In this document: positions 19,189-32,152 of the stretch, piece after piece | Numbering within the stretch: position 1 is the stretch's first letter | How the letters are laid out: every line of letters starts with the position of its first letter | DNA from: Adiantum capillus-veneris | Taxonomy: Eukaryota > Streptophyta > Polypodiopsida > Polypodiales > Pteridaceae | NCBI GenBank assembly: GCA_014529385.2 | Contig: CM043959.1 | Location: 7,228,026 to 7,292,025 of the forward strand | Length of the DNA stretch: 64,000 nucleotides | Direction of reading: 5' to 3' | The notes under the pieces: generated by a model | Told to the model about the DNA's origin: nothing | Seen by the model: the letters and a program-made list of their open reading frames with translations, nothing else | Database searches by the model: none | Program-made: the position numbers and the translations under genes

Positions 19189-20311
19189 TGTTAGAAGCTG
19201 GACACACCCTACAGAAAATGACTGCTCGACGGATTATTATTTTTTGTGATCATTCATTTATTGAGAAAACCCGACATTTCACCTCTGTAAATATTGGGGC
19301 TTACAGAAGTTTCCAGATTGTATCCCAGTTTTGACATTTAGATTGAGTAGATGGTTAAATTGGAATATTAGGGTTTGAGATTGTAAGGTATTTATACCAA
19401 TTTTTGACCTTAATGAAAAACCTTTGTCATTTTAAAAAGTTTGAAGTCTGTGAGTGAGCGTACTATGTACGAGAGAGAGTGAGAGCTTCATCTTGGCGCT
19501 ACGCTTGCACCGGTGGTCGGAATCAAGTGCGGAGAAGTGCAGCGTATTGCCCTCGACGAGAGCTATGCGCCAATACCTACATTGAGCGCGTACGGTCCGA
19601 TTTTGCGAGCTCCATCTACGAGCTTCATCTGGTGATTCGGTGAGCACAAGTTAGTGAGAGAGAGTGAGAGCGTACTGTGTACGAGAGAGAGTGAGAGCTT
19701 CATCTTGGCGCTATGCGTGCACTGGTGGTCGGAATCGAGTACGGAGAAGTGCAGCGTGTTGCCCCCGGCGAGAGCTACGCGCCAATACCTACATTGCGCG
19801 CGTATGGTCCGGTTTTGCGAGCTCCATCTACGAGCTTCATCTGGTGATTCGGTGAGCATAAGTTATCCGTTTCCGCATTTCACCATATCCACGCATTCGC
19901 ATTGAGTAGAGCTACACATTAGGAACTTTAGTTTTTGAAAACGATGACCTGCAAATTTCGGCCAGACATCCTACGTGATTTTGGTTTGGGATTTTGGTTC
20001 ATGGACCTTAGGGAGAGCGACCATTGGTGTTAGTAGGGTCTCCTTCAAGTTTTGTGACGTTTCAAGACCTTTTGATGGGTATTTGGCTCTTGGAAGCTTT
20101 GTAGGAAATCTCCTCTTATGCACTCCTGAAGGTTGTAGCTTAGACATTGGGTAGAGACCTCTGTAGGAATTAGTTAGGAGTCGGTCGAGTGTAGATTGAC
20201 ACCCTATGCTTGCTTCCACGCGCCTGTGGGTCGAGCTTCCTCCTTAGCTGACAAATCTTGTTAGGTGAGTTCTCGCTGTGCTGACGTCTGTCGTGGCGTA
20301 TCCGTCCAACA
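19189..20311 (+). repeat. Element A 3' LTR with internal tandem duplication
   Basis: This 1123-bp LTR ends GTCCAACA and is followed by GCGCG. It is 196 bp longer than the 5' LTR because a block of about 200 bp (roughly 19450-19650) is repeated once directly after itself (to about 19860). Both units contain GAGCTTCATCTTGGCGCTA-like sequence and GAGCTCCATCTACGAGCTTC. The half palindrome is at 19964-19975. Confidence 0.95.
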
Positions 20312-20321
20312 GCGCGCGCAC

Positions 20322-22909
<2,588 letters not shown>

Positions 22910-23305
22910 ACAAATATTATAATTATAGACGAGCTATCTATGTTAACCTAAACGACTTTTGACCTTATCGTAAGACAAAATGTCATCGTAACAAGCAGTA
23001 CATTGACAAATCCCTTCAACAATAAATGTGTTCTCTTGTTCGGTGACCTTATCCAACTATCCTCAGTTTGTAGTCACACACAAGAGCTTTGTAACACATG
23101 CCATATAACAAACTCGGTCCACTGGCTACATGTAACTTTGTACAAGATGTCATGCTCTTTTATACATGCAACGAACCCTAAATTGCTTCATTTCTTGACC
23201 ATCATTCTTGAAAGAAAACAAGCTGTAGATGAGATCAATTGCACCTTGGGTGCATGTATTATAAATGAATTGCATGTGCATAACTACTCACAAAAAATAT
23301 TATAG
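22910..23305 (+). pseudogene. PIF1-type (Helitron-like) DNA helicase fragment
   Basis: The reading frame encodes TNIIIIDELSMLT, a Walker B motif with DE, then NNKCVLLFGDLIQLSSVC, the PIF1-family motif normally seen as VLLFGDLxQLPPV. After it come CHITNSVHWLHVTLYKM, FIHATNPKLLHFLTIILERK and INCTLGACIINE. These follow the order of motifs II, III and downstream blocks in PIF1/Helitron helicases. One in-frame TAA lies between the Walker B motif and the next block, and no Walker A motif is visible upstream, so this is a dead partial copy. It is either a Helitron Rep-helicase remnant or a cellular PIF1 fragment. No Helitron ends were identified. Confidence 0.75.
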
Positions 23306-23620
23306 GATTTTTCAAATGTATATCGCTTTCACGCACTGCCACCTTGTCAAATTAGTCATGCTCTTGTTCCCTTCGGTGCTAGATGCTAAATATCAATTTG
23401 CATATGTCATGTTATATTCTATAGATGTTATATAGCGAGGCCCACCAAAGTTGGAATTAGAAAAAGAAACTTCAAATTTTCCGTATTTATTTATGTTCTT
23501 GTTATTTACTACCTGGACACACCTACTCAAATTCCACCTTGGAATTGGAAAAAACAACTTCAAATTTTCCGTATTATTTGTGTTCTTGTTGTTTACTACT
23601 TAGACACACCTATAAATTTT

Positions 23621-23622
<2 letters not shown>

Positions 23623-23676
<54 letters not shown>
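23623..23676. repeat. (AT)n microsatellite
   Basis: A pure AT run of 54 bp. Confidence 0.98.
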
Positions 23677-23680
<4 letters not shown>

Positions 23681-23720
23681 TCACTCCACTTTACTTACAT
23701 TCAATTAGGTGCACCTTGGC

Positions 23721-23935
23721 CAGTGCTCGAGAAAGACTTTTTTCCAAAAACTTGGCAAACCTACATATTTGAAACAACAGAGGTAAATTGACAACCTTTG
23801 AAGGTTTTTACACCAAATTACACTAATTTTTTTCAAAATTTTGTAGGTTTTCTCACCTCCAAATATATAATTTAGAGGTAAATTTTAAAATTTGTAGGTG
23901 GGATTACACTAAACCTAGGTTTTTTTCGAGCGCTG
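23721..23935. mobile_element. Possible small inverted-repeat (MITE-like) element
   Basis: The left end CAGTGCTCGAGAAA matches the reverse complement of the right end, CAGCGCTCGAAAAA. The 215-bp interior is AT-rich and non-coding. No flanking duplication was found, so this is tentative. The 23940-25069 stretch after it has no recognised gene apart from weak upstream LINE-like sequence. Confidence 0.3.
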
Positions 23936-25069
23936 TCTAAGACTAAGACTAAGTGGTCCTTGGCTTGTATTTCAGCAACAAAAAAATCTACCTCTACTAT
24001 CGCATACCGAGCTCAAGACATCCACATTTAGACTAAACATTCTTCCATAAGCCAATGTGTCACGATATATGCGACCCTAAGATATAAAGAAAACATGCTT
24101 CCTTGCCCTTGCTCCCTCGCGCGGGCTTTGTCTGCCATCTTCCCACCCACGCGTGCCCTCGTTCTTCGTCACAGACTTAGCTACATCTTTAAGGTCTCTT
24201 GGGATAGTTTCCTACGACGTTAAGACTCTCTTCTTCTGCGACCTGCCCGCTTTAGGCTGACTTCCTCCCTCGCAGACACGTGGCAAGCATTTTGCCTTCG
24301 CTTCTTGATTCAAGAAAGGTTCGGCTTTAATGAACTACTTAAAAAAAGTTTTGCGTCACCACCTTGTTTTGCATATCGAGTTAATCTGATATTATCTGGT
24401 TTTCAGAACATTTGAAAACATAAGGTGAGGCCTAAGACAAGGATAAGGGGTAAAAAGAAGGAGCTCTCTGCTGGGAAGTGGCGATGGCGAACCGAGTGAT
24501 GGATGCAAGAATGTAGGGCGAGAAGCTAGGCAATAAAGAGTGTCTGTGCAAGACGAGCTTAGGTGTGCAGGACTTTGTGAGACAGGGTGGTTTCCGTCCT
24601 GCTGCAAGATGTGGTGAGCACTGGGTGTCTTTAGGAGGAGTCTCGTTGATTATAGCAGTGCCGAGAACCAGGGAAGCCCTTGGAAGGCGGCTGAAGGCGC
24701 TGTCAGGTTACCACCCGCTCCTCAGGCCTCTGATTTTTGGCGTTGCTATCTTCAGCACGATAAAGATAAAGCCTAATAATAATATTCAGCGCGATCCTTG
24801 GTTGAGGTCCTGAACCTAGGCCTATTCAGTGCTTTCTGTCACACTTTTTGCGGGTGTCTTTATTCGAAGTGCCACCTCATGAGCGCAAGTACTTCCCCAT
24901 GGGGGGGGGTGTCTTCCGTACTCACATGGAACCGGATGCGATGTTGTCAAAGGATCTGGGCGACATGGGGTCGCCAGGTCCTAGTAGACGGAGAGCAGAT
25001 TTCGTATTCACTGCAAAGGGGAGAAAAAGGGTGAGTGATTCGAACTCATCAAATCTGGAGAAGATTTTG

Positions 25070-25930
25070 AAGCCCTCTGTATTTGGCACTTGCCTCACAA
25101 TCATAAGAAATTGTGCTCGGGGTGATCATGCAAAGTTTGAACAAGGTGCATGATGGCTATGTGATGCAGGTTGAGTTTAATCTGGGATTCGGAGCATAGA
25201 GTTGTGATGTGCCCACTCTCTAGTTTTATATTTTATGGGATCTGTCGGTTCAAGGAAGTTGGGAAAGGCTTTTATGTGGATGGATGTTCTTCTTAGTAGA
25301 TTGTTCAGGACTTGGTCATGAGAGGAGGCATATGGGGAGCTTCTATTCTTGCTTATGCTATACCTTGGACGCCCGAATTTTGCCCCAACAAAGAGTTTAT
25401 GGACTTTTGTCTGGTGTGGATCACGCTGAAGGGCTTTCCTTTATGGCTTCAAGATCATGTGGACTCCATTACTGCTTTGATGGGTAGGGTGTTGTTCATT
25501 CCGAAGTTGCAGTGCGTAAAGTCGGGTTTGGACATTAAGGTATGAATACTATGGAATATGAGCAAACCTATCCCCAAGTATCTGGATTTGAGTATGGATA
25601 GTATTGGTGCATATTGACAAGAATTAGCGTTCACATCACTTTCAAATGCTTGCTACAAGTGTTGTCGAATTGGGAACTATGCAAGGATTGCCCTAAGACA
25701 GTAACTGCCCCTACTCACAGGACTAGGACAACTTGGAGGCGGGTCACTAGAGAGGTTGAGCCTTCAGCAAATGGAATAAGGATGGAAGCTAACATCAGGG
25801 AACGGGATAGGGCAGATGGGGAAGTGGATAAGAGATGGATGGCAACGCAAAGGAGCTACGAGAGGAGCAAGATGCCCCGGTCGAACCTTCTGGTGGGATC
25901 CGCAAAGAGATTGAGAGCCCAGCTAGGGTG
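25070..25930 (+). pseudogene. LINE ORF1 fragment (DUF4283-like plus zinc knuckle)
   Basis: The sequence encodes GGIWGASILAYAIPWTPEFC and then FCLVWITLKGFPLWLQDHVDS followed by ALMGRVLFIPKLQC, the pattern of the DUF4283 domain found in L1-type plant LINE ORF1 proteins. A line like NMSKPIPKYLDL follows, then a zinc-knuckle remnant, CYKCCRIGNYAR, and DCPK in a shifted frame. The copy has stops and frameshifts, so it is dead. A hydrophilic tail follows toward 26100. No matching RT is adjacent, so the LINE is incomplete. Confidence 0.7.
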
Positions 25931-26151
25931 ATGCAAGATAATTCTATGCACGTGGACAACTCCTCAGATAAACCAAAATCGACTAGCTTAGAGGCATATA
26001 ACCTAGAAGGGAATAGGAATGAGGTAGAATGTCCGTATTTCGAGGTGCAGGACAAGACATAGATGGTCAGTAAGGATGCGGGATTGCTGGACCAACAACT
26101 AGATCTCATCAGTTATGTGGTGAAGGTTACAGTTATAGGTCCTTCGACCAT

Positions 26152-26390
26152 CAGTGCCAGGGATTTCAAAATGACGTGATCACACTATAATTTCAGGTTA
26201 ATAACAATAGAAATGCAAAATAACAAATATTTTGTTAATTGACATTCATCTTTTTTGACCTCCAGGGAGACTTGGAGACTGGCTCCTAGCCCGCCGGGCT
26301 AGTGAATCTTCCCGGCGGTCACGCCTCGTAAAGCTATTTGTCCGTTGGGCCCGTCGTGGCTTTATAAAGGTAACGCCGGTGCTTGTCTTT
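26152..26390 (+). repeat. Left terminal inverted repeat of the large element
   Basis: Begins near CAGGGATTTCAAAATGACG and contains the palindromic GC blocks GCCCGCCGGGC and CCCGGCGG, then GGGCCCGTCGTGG. Reverse-complement partner at 39600-39830. Confidence 0.6.
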
Positions 26391-26555
26391 TCATAAAAGA
26401 GGTACATTGAAAAGTCTTCACCAAACTTTTTGGCAGCTTTCCACATTCTCAAAGCAGTGTAGCAGTAATTTTTTAAACCCTTCCTTATTTTATTGATGTT
26501 TTTTTGAGTTTTTTGCGTTAAAACTTAAAGGTTTAAAATTTCTTTTATCAAATCA

Positions 26556-27730
26556 TCGTACGTGGATGCACTGGCACATGGTTGCAATTGTGGCTAGGTG
26601 TGTCATTGCAAAAGCGTACAATGATTATGTTTTATATTGCTCCCAGTCATTCATGCTTCAACACATGGTTGCAATTGCGAATAGGTGTGTTGCTGCTAGA
26701 ATGACAAGAGCATTTGTTTGAAAGAAGTAACCGTACGTGAATGCACTGGCACATGGTTGCAATTGCGGCTAGGTGTGTCATTGCAAAAGCATAGGGTGAT
26801 TATGTTTTATGTTGCTCCCAATCATTCATGCTTCGGCACATGGTTGTAATTGCGACTAGGTGTGTTGCTGCTAGAATGACAGGAGCATCTGTTTGAAAGA
26901 AGTCACTTTGCGTGGATGCACTGACACATGGTTGCAATTGCGGCTAGGTGTGTCATTGCAAAAACGCAAGATGACTATGTTTTATGTTGCTTCCCGTCAT
27001 TCATGCTTCGGCACATGGTTGTAATTGCGACTAGGTGTGTTGCTGCTAGATTGACGGCAGCATCTAATGCATGAATGTGTGCTCAAATAATTTCATAATG
27101 CTTCATATGCTTCAATCTTGAAAGAAGACATCGTGCGTGGATGCACTGGCACATGGTTTCAATTGCGACTAGGTGTGTCATTGCAAAAGCGTAGGATGAC
27201 TATGTTTTATGTTGCTCTCAGTCATTCATGCTTCGGCACATGGTTGCAATTGCAACTAGGTGTGTTGCTGCTAGAATGACAGGAGCATCTGTTTGAAATA
27301 AGTCACCGTGCGTGGATACACTGACACATGGTTGCAATTGCGGCTAGGTGTGTCATTGCAAAAGCGTAGGATAACTATCTTTTATGTTGCTCCCAGTCAT
27401 TCATGCTTCGGCACATGGTTGCTATTGCGATTAGGTGTGTTGCTGCTAGAATGACAGGAGCATCTGTTTGAAAGAATTCACCGTGCGTGGATGCACTGAC
27501 ACATGGTTGCAATTGCGGCTAGGCGTGTCATTGCAAAAGTGTAAGGTGACTGTTTTATGTTGCTCCCAGTCATTCATGCTTCGGCACATGGTTGCAATTG
27601 CGACTAGGTGTGTTGCTGCTAGAATGACAGGAGCATCTGCTTGTAAGTTGTCGTACGGTGAGGCATTGGAACATGGTTGCAATTGCGATTAGGTGTGTCA
27701 CTGCAAAAGCGTACGAGATCTATGGTCTAT
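26556..27730. repeat. 175-bp satellite array, about seven units, dimeric
   Basis: The marker CGTGGATGCA recurs at 26561, 26736, 26911, 27136, 27311 and 27486, with a degenerate seventh start near 27656. Steps are exactly 175 bp except one of 225 bp, which carries about 50 extra bases. Each unit contains ACATGGTTGCAATTGCG twice, 86-89 bp apart, with different following sequence (AGGTGTGTCATTGC and AGGTGTGTTGCTGCTAGA). It is thus a dimer of about 87-bp monomers. ORFs across it are repeat artefacts. Confidence 0.95.
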
Positions 27731-27843
27731 ATTGCACTTTTTCTTTCAAGTAGAAAAGATCCAAATGCAGTGGCACATAGTTATATTTCACAATGTGTTG
27801 TTTGCAATAATACCATTGCAGGCAAAATGGATCCTTCTGCTAC

Positions 27844-30438
27844 TGAGGCGGTCCGGGGCGGGCAACAAGAAGAGCGGCCTCTAAACACCCTTTGAGGCTC
27901 CCGTGTTGCTCAATTGGGGCTGGGGCAAGCACAATCAGAGACAACAACAACCCATAGCCAGAAACCAAACAAGAAAAAGGGCACCACCTAGTTGTAGATG
28001 CGAACTAGGACGCACGTGATATCTCCTTGTACTCAAACGCACAAGAGAGGGGAATGCAAGATAGCCACACACACCAAACACAAACATTCACCACGCCAGA
28101 GAGAGGTAAAGCGCACAAATAAACTTGGGCAACTCAGTTTTAGCCTTAAAGACTAGATGCACACAAAGATTGATGAGAAATAGAGAGACAACACAAAACT
28201 TGACCTTGTTGCCAATACACAAATTGTCTTAGGGTCACGGGAGCCCTCTCACCGAGAACCCTCTTACAATTGACCTTTTAGGCAAACAATTCAACAAGCC
28301 CTCAAACCACCAAGCATGAAATGGCACAACAAACTTCAAGGACAATATACCTTCAACAACCTGATGAGCCAACTTATCAAGTCAATTTGGAGAGAAGAGT
28401 CGTAGTTGCAGCATACAATTGCACCCAAAACTATAAATCTTATTTATGCACAAGAGTAGGCTACAAGTGTGGTAAAGAGTATGGCATACACTCCACTCCT
28501 CTAGATGGTATAACTAACTTCAAGCTTCTCCATGCACCTATGTGTAGTGATGGAATAGAGCACTCACAATGCACACACTCTACACAACTAGGCTTGAAGA
28601 GTGGTGTGTTATGTGTTGAGAATGGTGTGGTGTAGTGTGATCATGTGATGATTTACAAGGGAGAGAAGGGCTCTATTTATAGGTTTTAGAAGCCTCGATT
28701 TGGATTAGGCCTAATCAAGTTTATTTGAAGGAATAAAAGATTATGCATATTTTTATTTTTTTTAATGAGGGTGGGTCTCTCTTGTCCTTTGAGTCACATG
28801 GATGTGGGATCAAGGGAAGAGAATTATTGAGGATGAAAGGAGAGAGGGATTGAGTGAATAATTTGGGAGGGCTTACTCTAGTAGAGGGTGTATTTTACAA
28901 TAAGGTTAGTGGTTAGTAGTTAGTAATTATCACTAAAAAATATTTACAAAATCATTCACCAAATGGTGAGATATATGATGAGAAAAGTTAGAGAAGGGAT
29001 GAGCTTGTAAAGAGAGGTTGAAGCTTTGACATTCACATCTTTACAACACCGGAAGAAGAAGCGGTCAGCATGGCGAAGTAGCGCGTGTCAATGAAGCTAT
29101 GTTATCTTCAAACCTTGGAAAATTCATGATAAAAGCCTTCATTTGCAGAGGTTATCCTTGGATTTTCGCTGATTTTTTGAAGTTCTTTACAAAGTTGAAG
29201 AGAGTATGGTAATATGGACATATATGTAGAGAGAAAGGGGGACACATAGGGTGTAGAAATGGAGGATGAATACTATGGAGGTGTGAGAGATGTGGCAATG
29301 GTGAAGAGGGTGAATTAGGACATGGGAGTTGCAGGTTTGGGAGTGGGAAGGAGAGGAAGGAGTGTGTGTGAAAGAGGAAAATGATAAAGTGGAAGAGGGA
29401 GTGTGGCTGCATAGCATGGGCAAACTGGGGTCCACCAATAAAATCATAGCTCACAGCTCGTAGCTCAAAAAAATATAACAACATTTGAGATAAAAGTTCA
29501 GCTCACGAGCTACAACTTTTGTTTGTATCACCTTTTCAAATTCGGGGAGCATGTGATCTTTAAAAATTCAGTAAAACCGACTCTTTTTTCCACTGCACAA
29601 GGTCCTTGTGAGGTCCTTGTTTGGATGATTCTTTTGAATACCTCCAAGAGTGAGCTCCCCATGGTGCATGCATGCATGCCACATACTCTTGACCTTATTT
29701 GGTAGGTCTATAATTAAAGATATTGTTGAGATCATGATATAAGTGAATAGTACAACTAAGAAAATCAAAATATTGAGGGGTCTAAAAAAATATGTACATG
29801 TCAAATATAAATAATATAGATGGAAAAAATATAAAGGGGTCAAAATAAATCTCTCTTATTATAAGTCTACCATAAAAAGATGAATATTTTTGGTGTTCTA
29901 ATTTATGAGAGTAAAAGAGAATAGATGTAGGAAGGAAAAAATCACAATAGTGAAAAAATATATACATAAATAGAACTAGTTTTTTTGGATTTTTGTTGGG
30001 ATGGAGTTACACCAAAAATAAGAGAAGCTTGCATGAAATTATTTTTATATGGAATAAAGAGTATGCAAAATGGTAAGAAAAAATATGATAATGGTGAGTC
30101 AATGTACATAGCATAAATAACACACGATAGGTAGAAATATTTAAATAATATCAAAATAATTATGAAAAATCCTTTTATTTAGGCCCTATATACAATGAAA
30201 TATTTACACACAAATGGGCCATAATATACTTATATTTTTTATATATTTTTTATTTTTTTGGCTCAACTAGCCCAGTGACTAGCTAATTGAGGGTTTTTAA
30301 GAAGATATAGGAAAAGTCCCCTAATTCACACACACCTATATACAGTGAAATGGTAGGGATAGCCACAGTGTTTGGATGATTTTGGTAGGGTGGGTTAACT
30401 CACTATGGCAATTATGGAGATCTGAAAAACGGCTATCA
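27844..30438 (-). repeat. Element C 3' LTR (left copy)
   Basis: 2595 bp, starting TGAGGCGGTCC and ending CGGCTATCA on the plus strand. It matches 36297-38635 and the solo LTR 50197-52853. Its ORFs (for example 28321-28635) recur in the other copy only because LTRs are duplicates. Confidence 0.95.
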
Positions 30439-30453
30439 TTAGCCCTCCCCCAG
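30439..30453 (-). promoter_or_regulatory. Element C polypurine tract
   Basis: On the minus strand the run CTGGGGGAGGGCTAA directly precedes the LTR start TGATAGCCG. It fixes the boundary and orientation. Confidence 0.85.
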
Positions 30454-30466
30454 GATGATGGTATAT

Positions 30467-32152
30467 TCATGTACCATCATAGAGCATCTTTTCCAAAGAG
30501 AGTGCTTCAGAGTCCTTGACGAGGTCTTCATTGTTTGGCCCCTCAGAATTTTGGTTTGAGTTACACTCATGCTTCACGGAACAATACCTACATGAGATAG
30601 CTGCCTTTTGACAGATCTTTGGTAGATCCTTTGGTAGAAGGCGACTCAAATAAGGCTTCAAGCGATAACCATTTACCTTCATAGAGTGCTCTTTCCCATT
30701 CAAGTCCATAAGTTGATAGTAAGTTGAATTGAAAGCCTTCTTAACTATGTATGGCCCCTGCCATCTAGTTTCAAATTTGGCATCAAAATGATTATCGAGT
30801 CGATTGTCATACCTTAGCACAAGATCTCCTTCATTGATGCCTTTCTCCTTTAGTTTCTTGACGAGCTTCTCCTTCGCCCGCGTAGCTTTCCTCTTGTAGC
30901 ACTCGTATGCTGCTTCTCTTTTCCACTCAAGCTCAGCTAAGGTAAGAAGTCAATCCATCCATGCTTCTTGATCATCTTGTGTTGTTTTTCGATGAAGTCG
31001 CATTGTTGGAATGTTGAGCTCAATGGGTTGTAAATCCTCTTGACCATAGACCAATTGAAATGGTATAAACTCCGTGGCTTCCCTATATGTGGTTCGATAC
31101 GCCCACAAGGCACCATCCAAGAAGTCATCCCACAACTTTGTCTTGTTTCTCACCATCTTTCTAATGATGCCTGCAATGACACCATTAGCTTTTTCTACGA
31201 GACCATTGGATTGGGGATAGTAGGGTGTACTATGATGATGTAGAATGTGAAGTTCTTCACAGACCTCTGTGAGCAAGCCCTTTCTAAACCCTGGACCATT
31301 ATCAGAAACAATCTCCAAAGGTGTGCCAAATCTACAACAAATGTGAGTGTAGACAAATTTGCTCACTGTCCTCTCATTTACCTTTGCCACACTTTGTGCT
31401 TCTACCCATCTCGTCATGTAGTCTATGGCCACCAAGATATACGATTTCCCATTTTTAGTCCTAGGCAATGGACCCATAGCATCAATGCCCCATTTTTTAA
31501 ATGGACCATTTGCAAGGACTAACTGACGTGGACCATGTAACAGATGCTTGTTTCCATTAATCTGACAATTTTGATAGCTTTTACACCAATGTTGAACATC
31601 AATGTGCAAGCTTGGCCAAACATATCTGGCAAGCAAAATCTTTTTTGCAGTTAACTCTTGGGCAAAATGACCACCACATGCCTCTTCATGCAAACCTTTT
31701 AGAATGGCTAGAATCTCCTTGATAGTTGGTACTCTTCTGCACACTTGATCCTTCCCTCTTTGATAGAGGGATCCTTCTAGGAAGAGATACGCGCTTGCCT
31801 TCTTCATGAGTCTCCTCTTTTGAGCCTTCGTGAAGTCTTGTGGAAACTCACCCTCCAAAATGTAGCTAATAATGGGAGTCAATGACTCCAATCCCTGGTA
31901 TCTCGGTTGCTTGACAGTTGCTGCCACCATGATGACCTGCACTTCTTTCTCAACACATGTAACTGCTTGTTGTGCAAGTAAATCGGCATCTTCATTCTGT
32001 TTCCTAGGAATATGATATAGTTGCACTTCTTCAAATTGATTAAACAATCTACGAATGGCATGAACTTTTGTCCTTAGGCTTTCATTCTTGCATGCCCAAA
32101 TGCCTAAAATTTGCTTCACAATGAGAAGTGCATCCCCTTTTACCTGCTTCAT
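30467..32152 (-). CDS. Element C integrase and end of second RNase H
   Basis: The longest ORF (30950-32152) begins in the second RNase H with DALLIVKQILGIWACKNESL and VQLYHIPRKQNEDADLLAQQA. Next comes an H2C2 domain (LHEEACGGHF...CKSYQNCQ) and the integrase core, with KKWGIDAMGPLP, VAIDYMTRWVEAQ, IVSDNGPGF and STPYYPQSNGLVEKANG. The ORF at 30467-30820 adds the C-terminal region (KFETRWQGPYIVKKAF). Only one H2C2 domain is present here, in contrast to elements A and B. Confidence 0.93.

Larger units (their letters stand above)
3845..20311 (+). mobile_element. Element A: 16.5-kb Ty3/gypsy LTR retrotransposon (fossil)
   Basis: The element has two LTRs with TG...CA ends (3845-4771 and 19189-20311), a 5-bp target duplication GCGCG on both sides (3840-3844 and 20312-20316), a primer site at 4773-4790 and a polypurine tract at 19174-19188. 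Parts in order are leader, gag N-terminal ORFs, gag, zinc knuckles, RT, RNase H, two H2C2 domains, integrase, a retropepsin-like ORF, a long non-coding stretch and two extra sense ORFs. The copy is broken in several places. The first 220 bp of the LTRs differ by roughly 8-10% by eye, so the insertion is old, on the order of millions of years. Its lineage within Ty3/gypsy is not assigned. Confidence 0.95.

Noticed and set aside
22910-23305. Calling a full Helitron around the helicase remnant
   Set aside because: Neither Rep motifs nor Helitron termini could be identified by eye.
28321-28635. 104-aa ORF starting MAQQTSRT, repeated at 36774-37088
   Set aside because: It seemed conserved in two places, but both lie in the LTRs of element C, so the conservation only reflects recent LTR duplication.
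29152-29967. Minus-strand ORFs also found at 37604-38419
   Set aside because: Same explanation: duplicated LTR sequence, with biased composition and no recognised domain.
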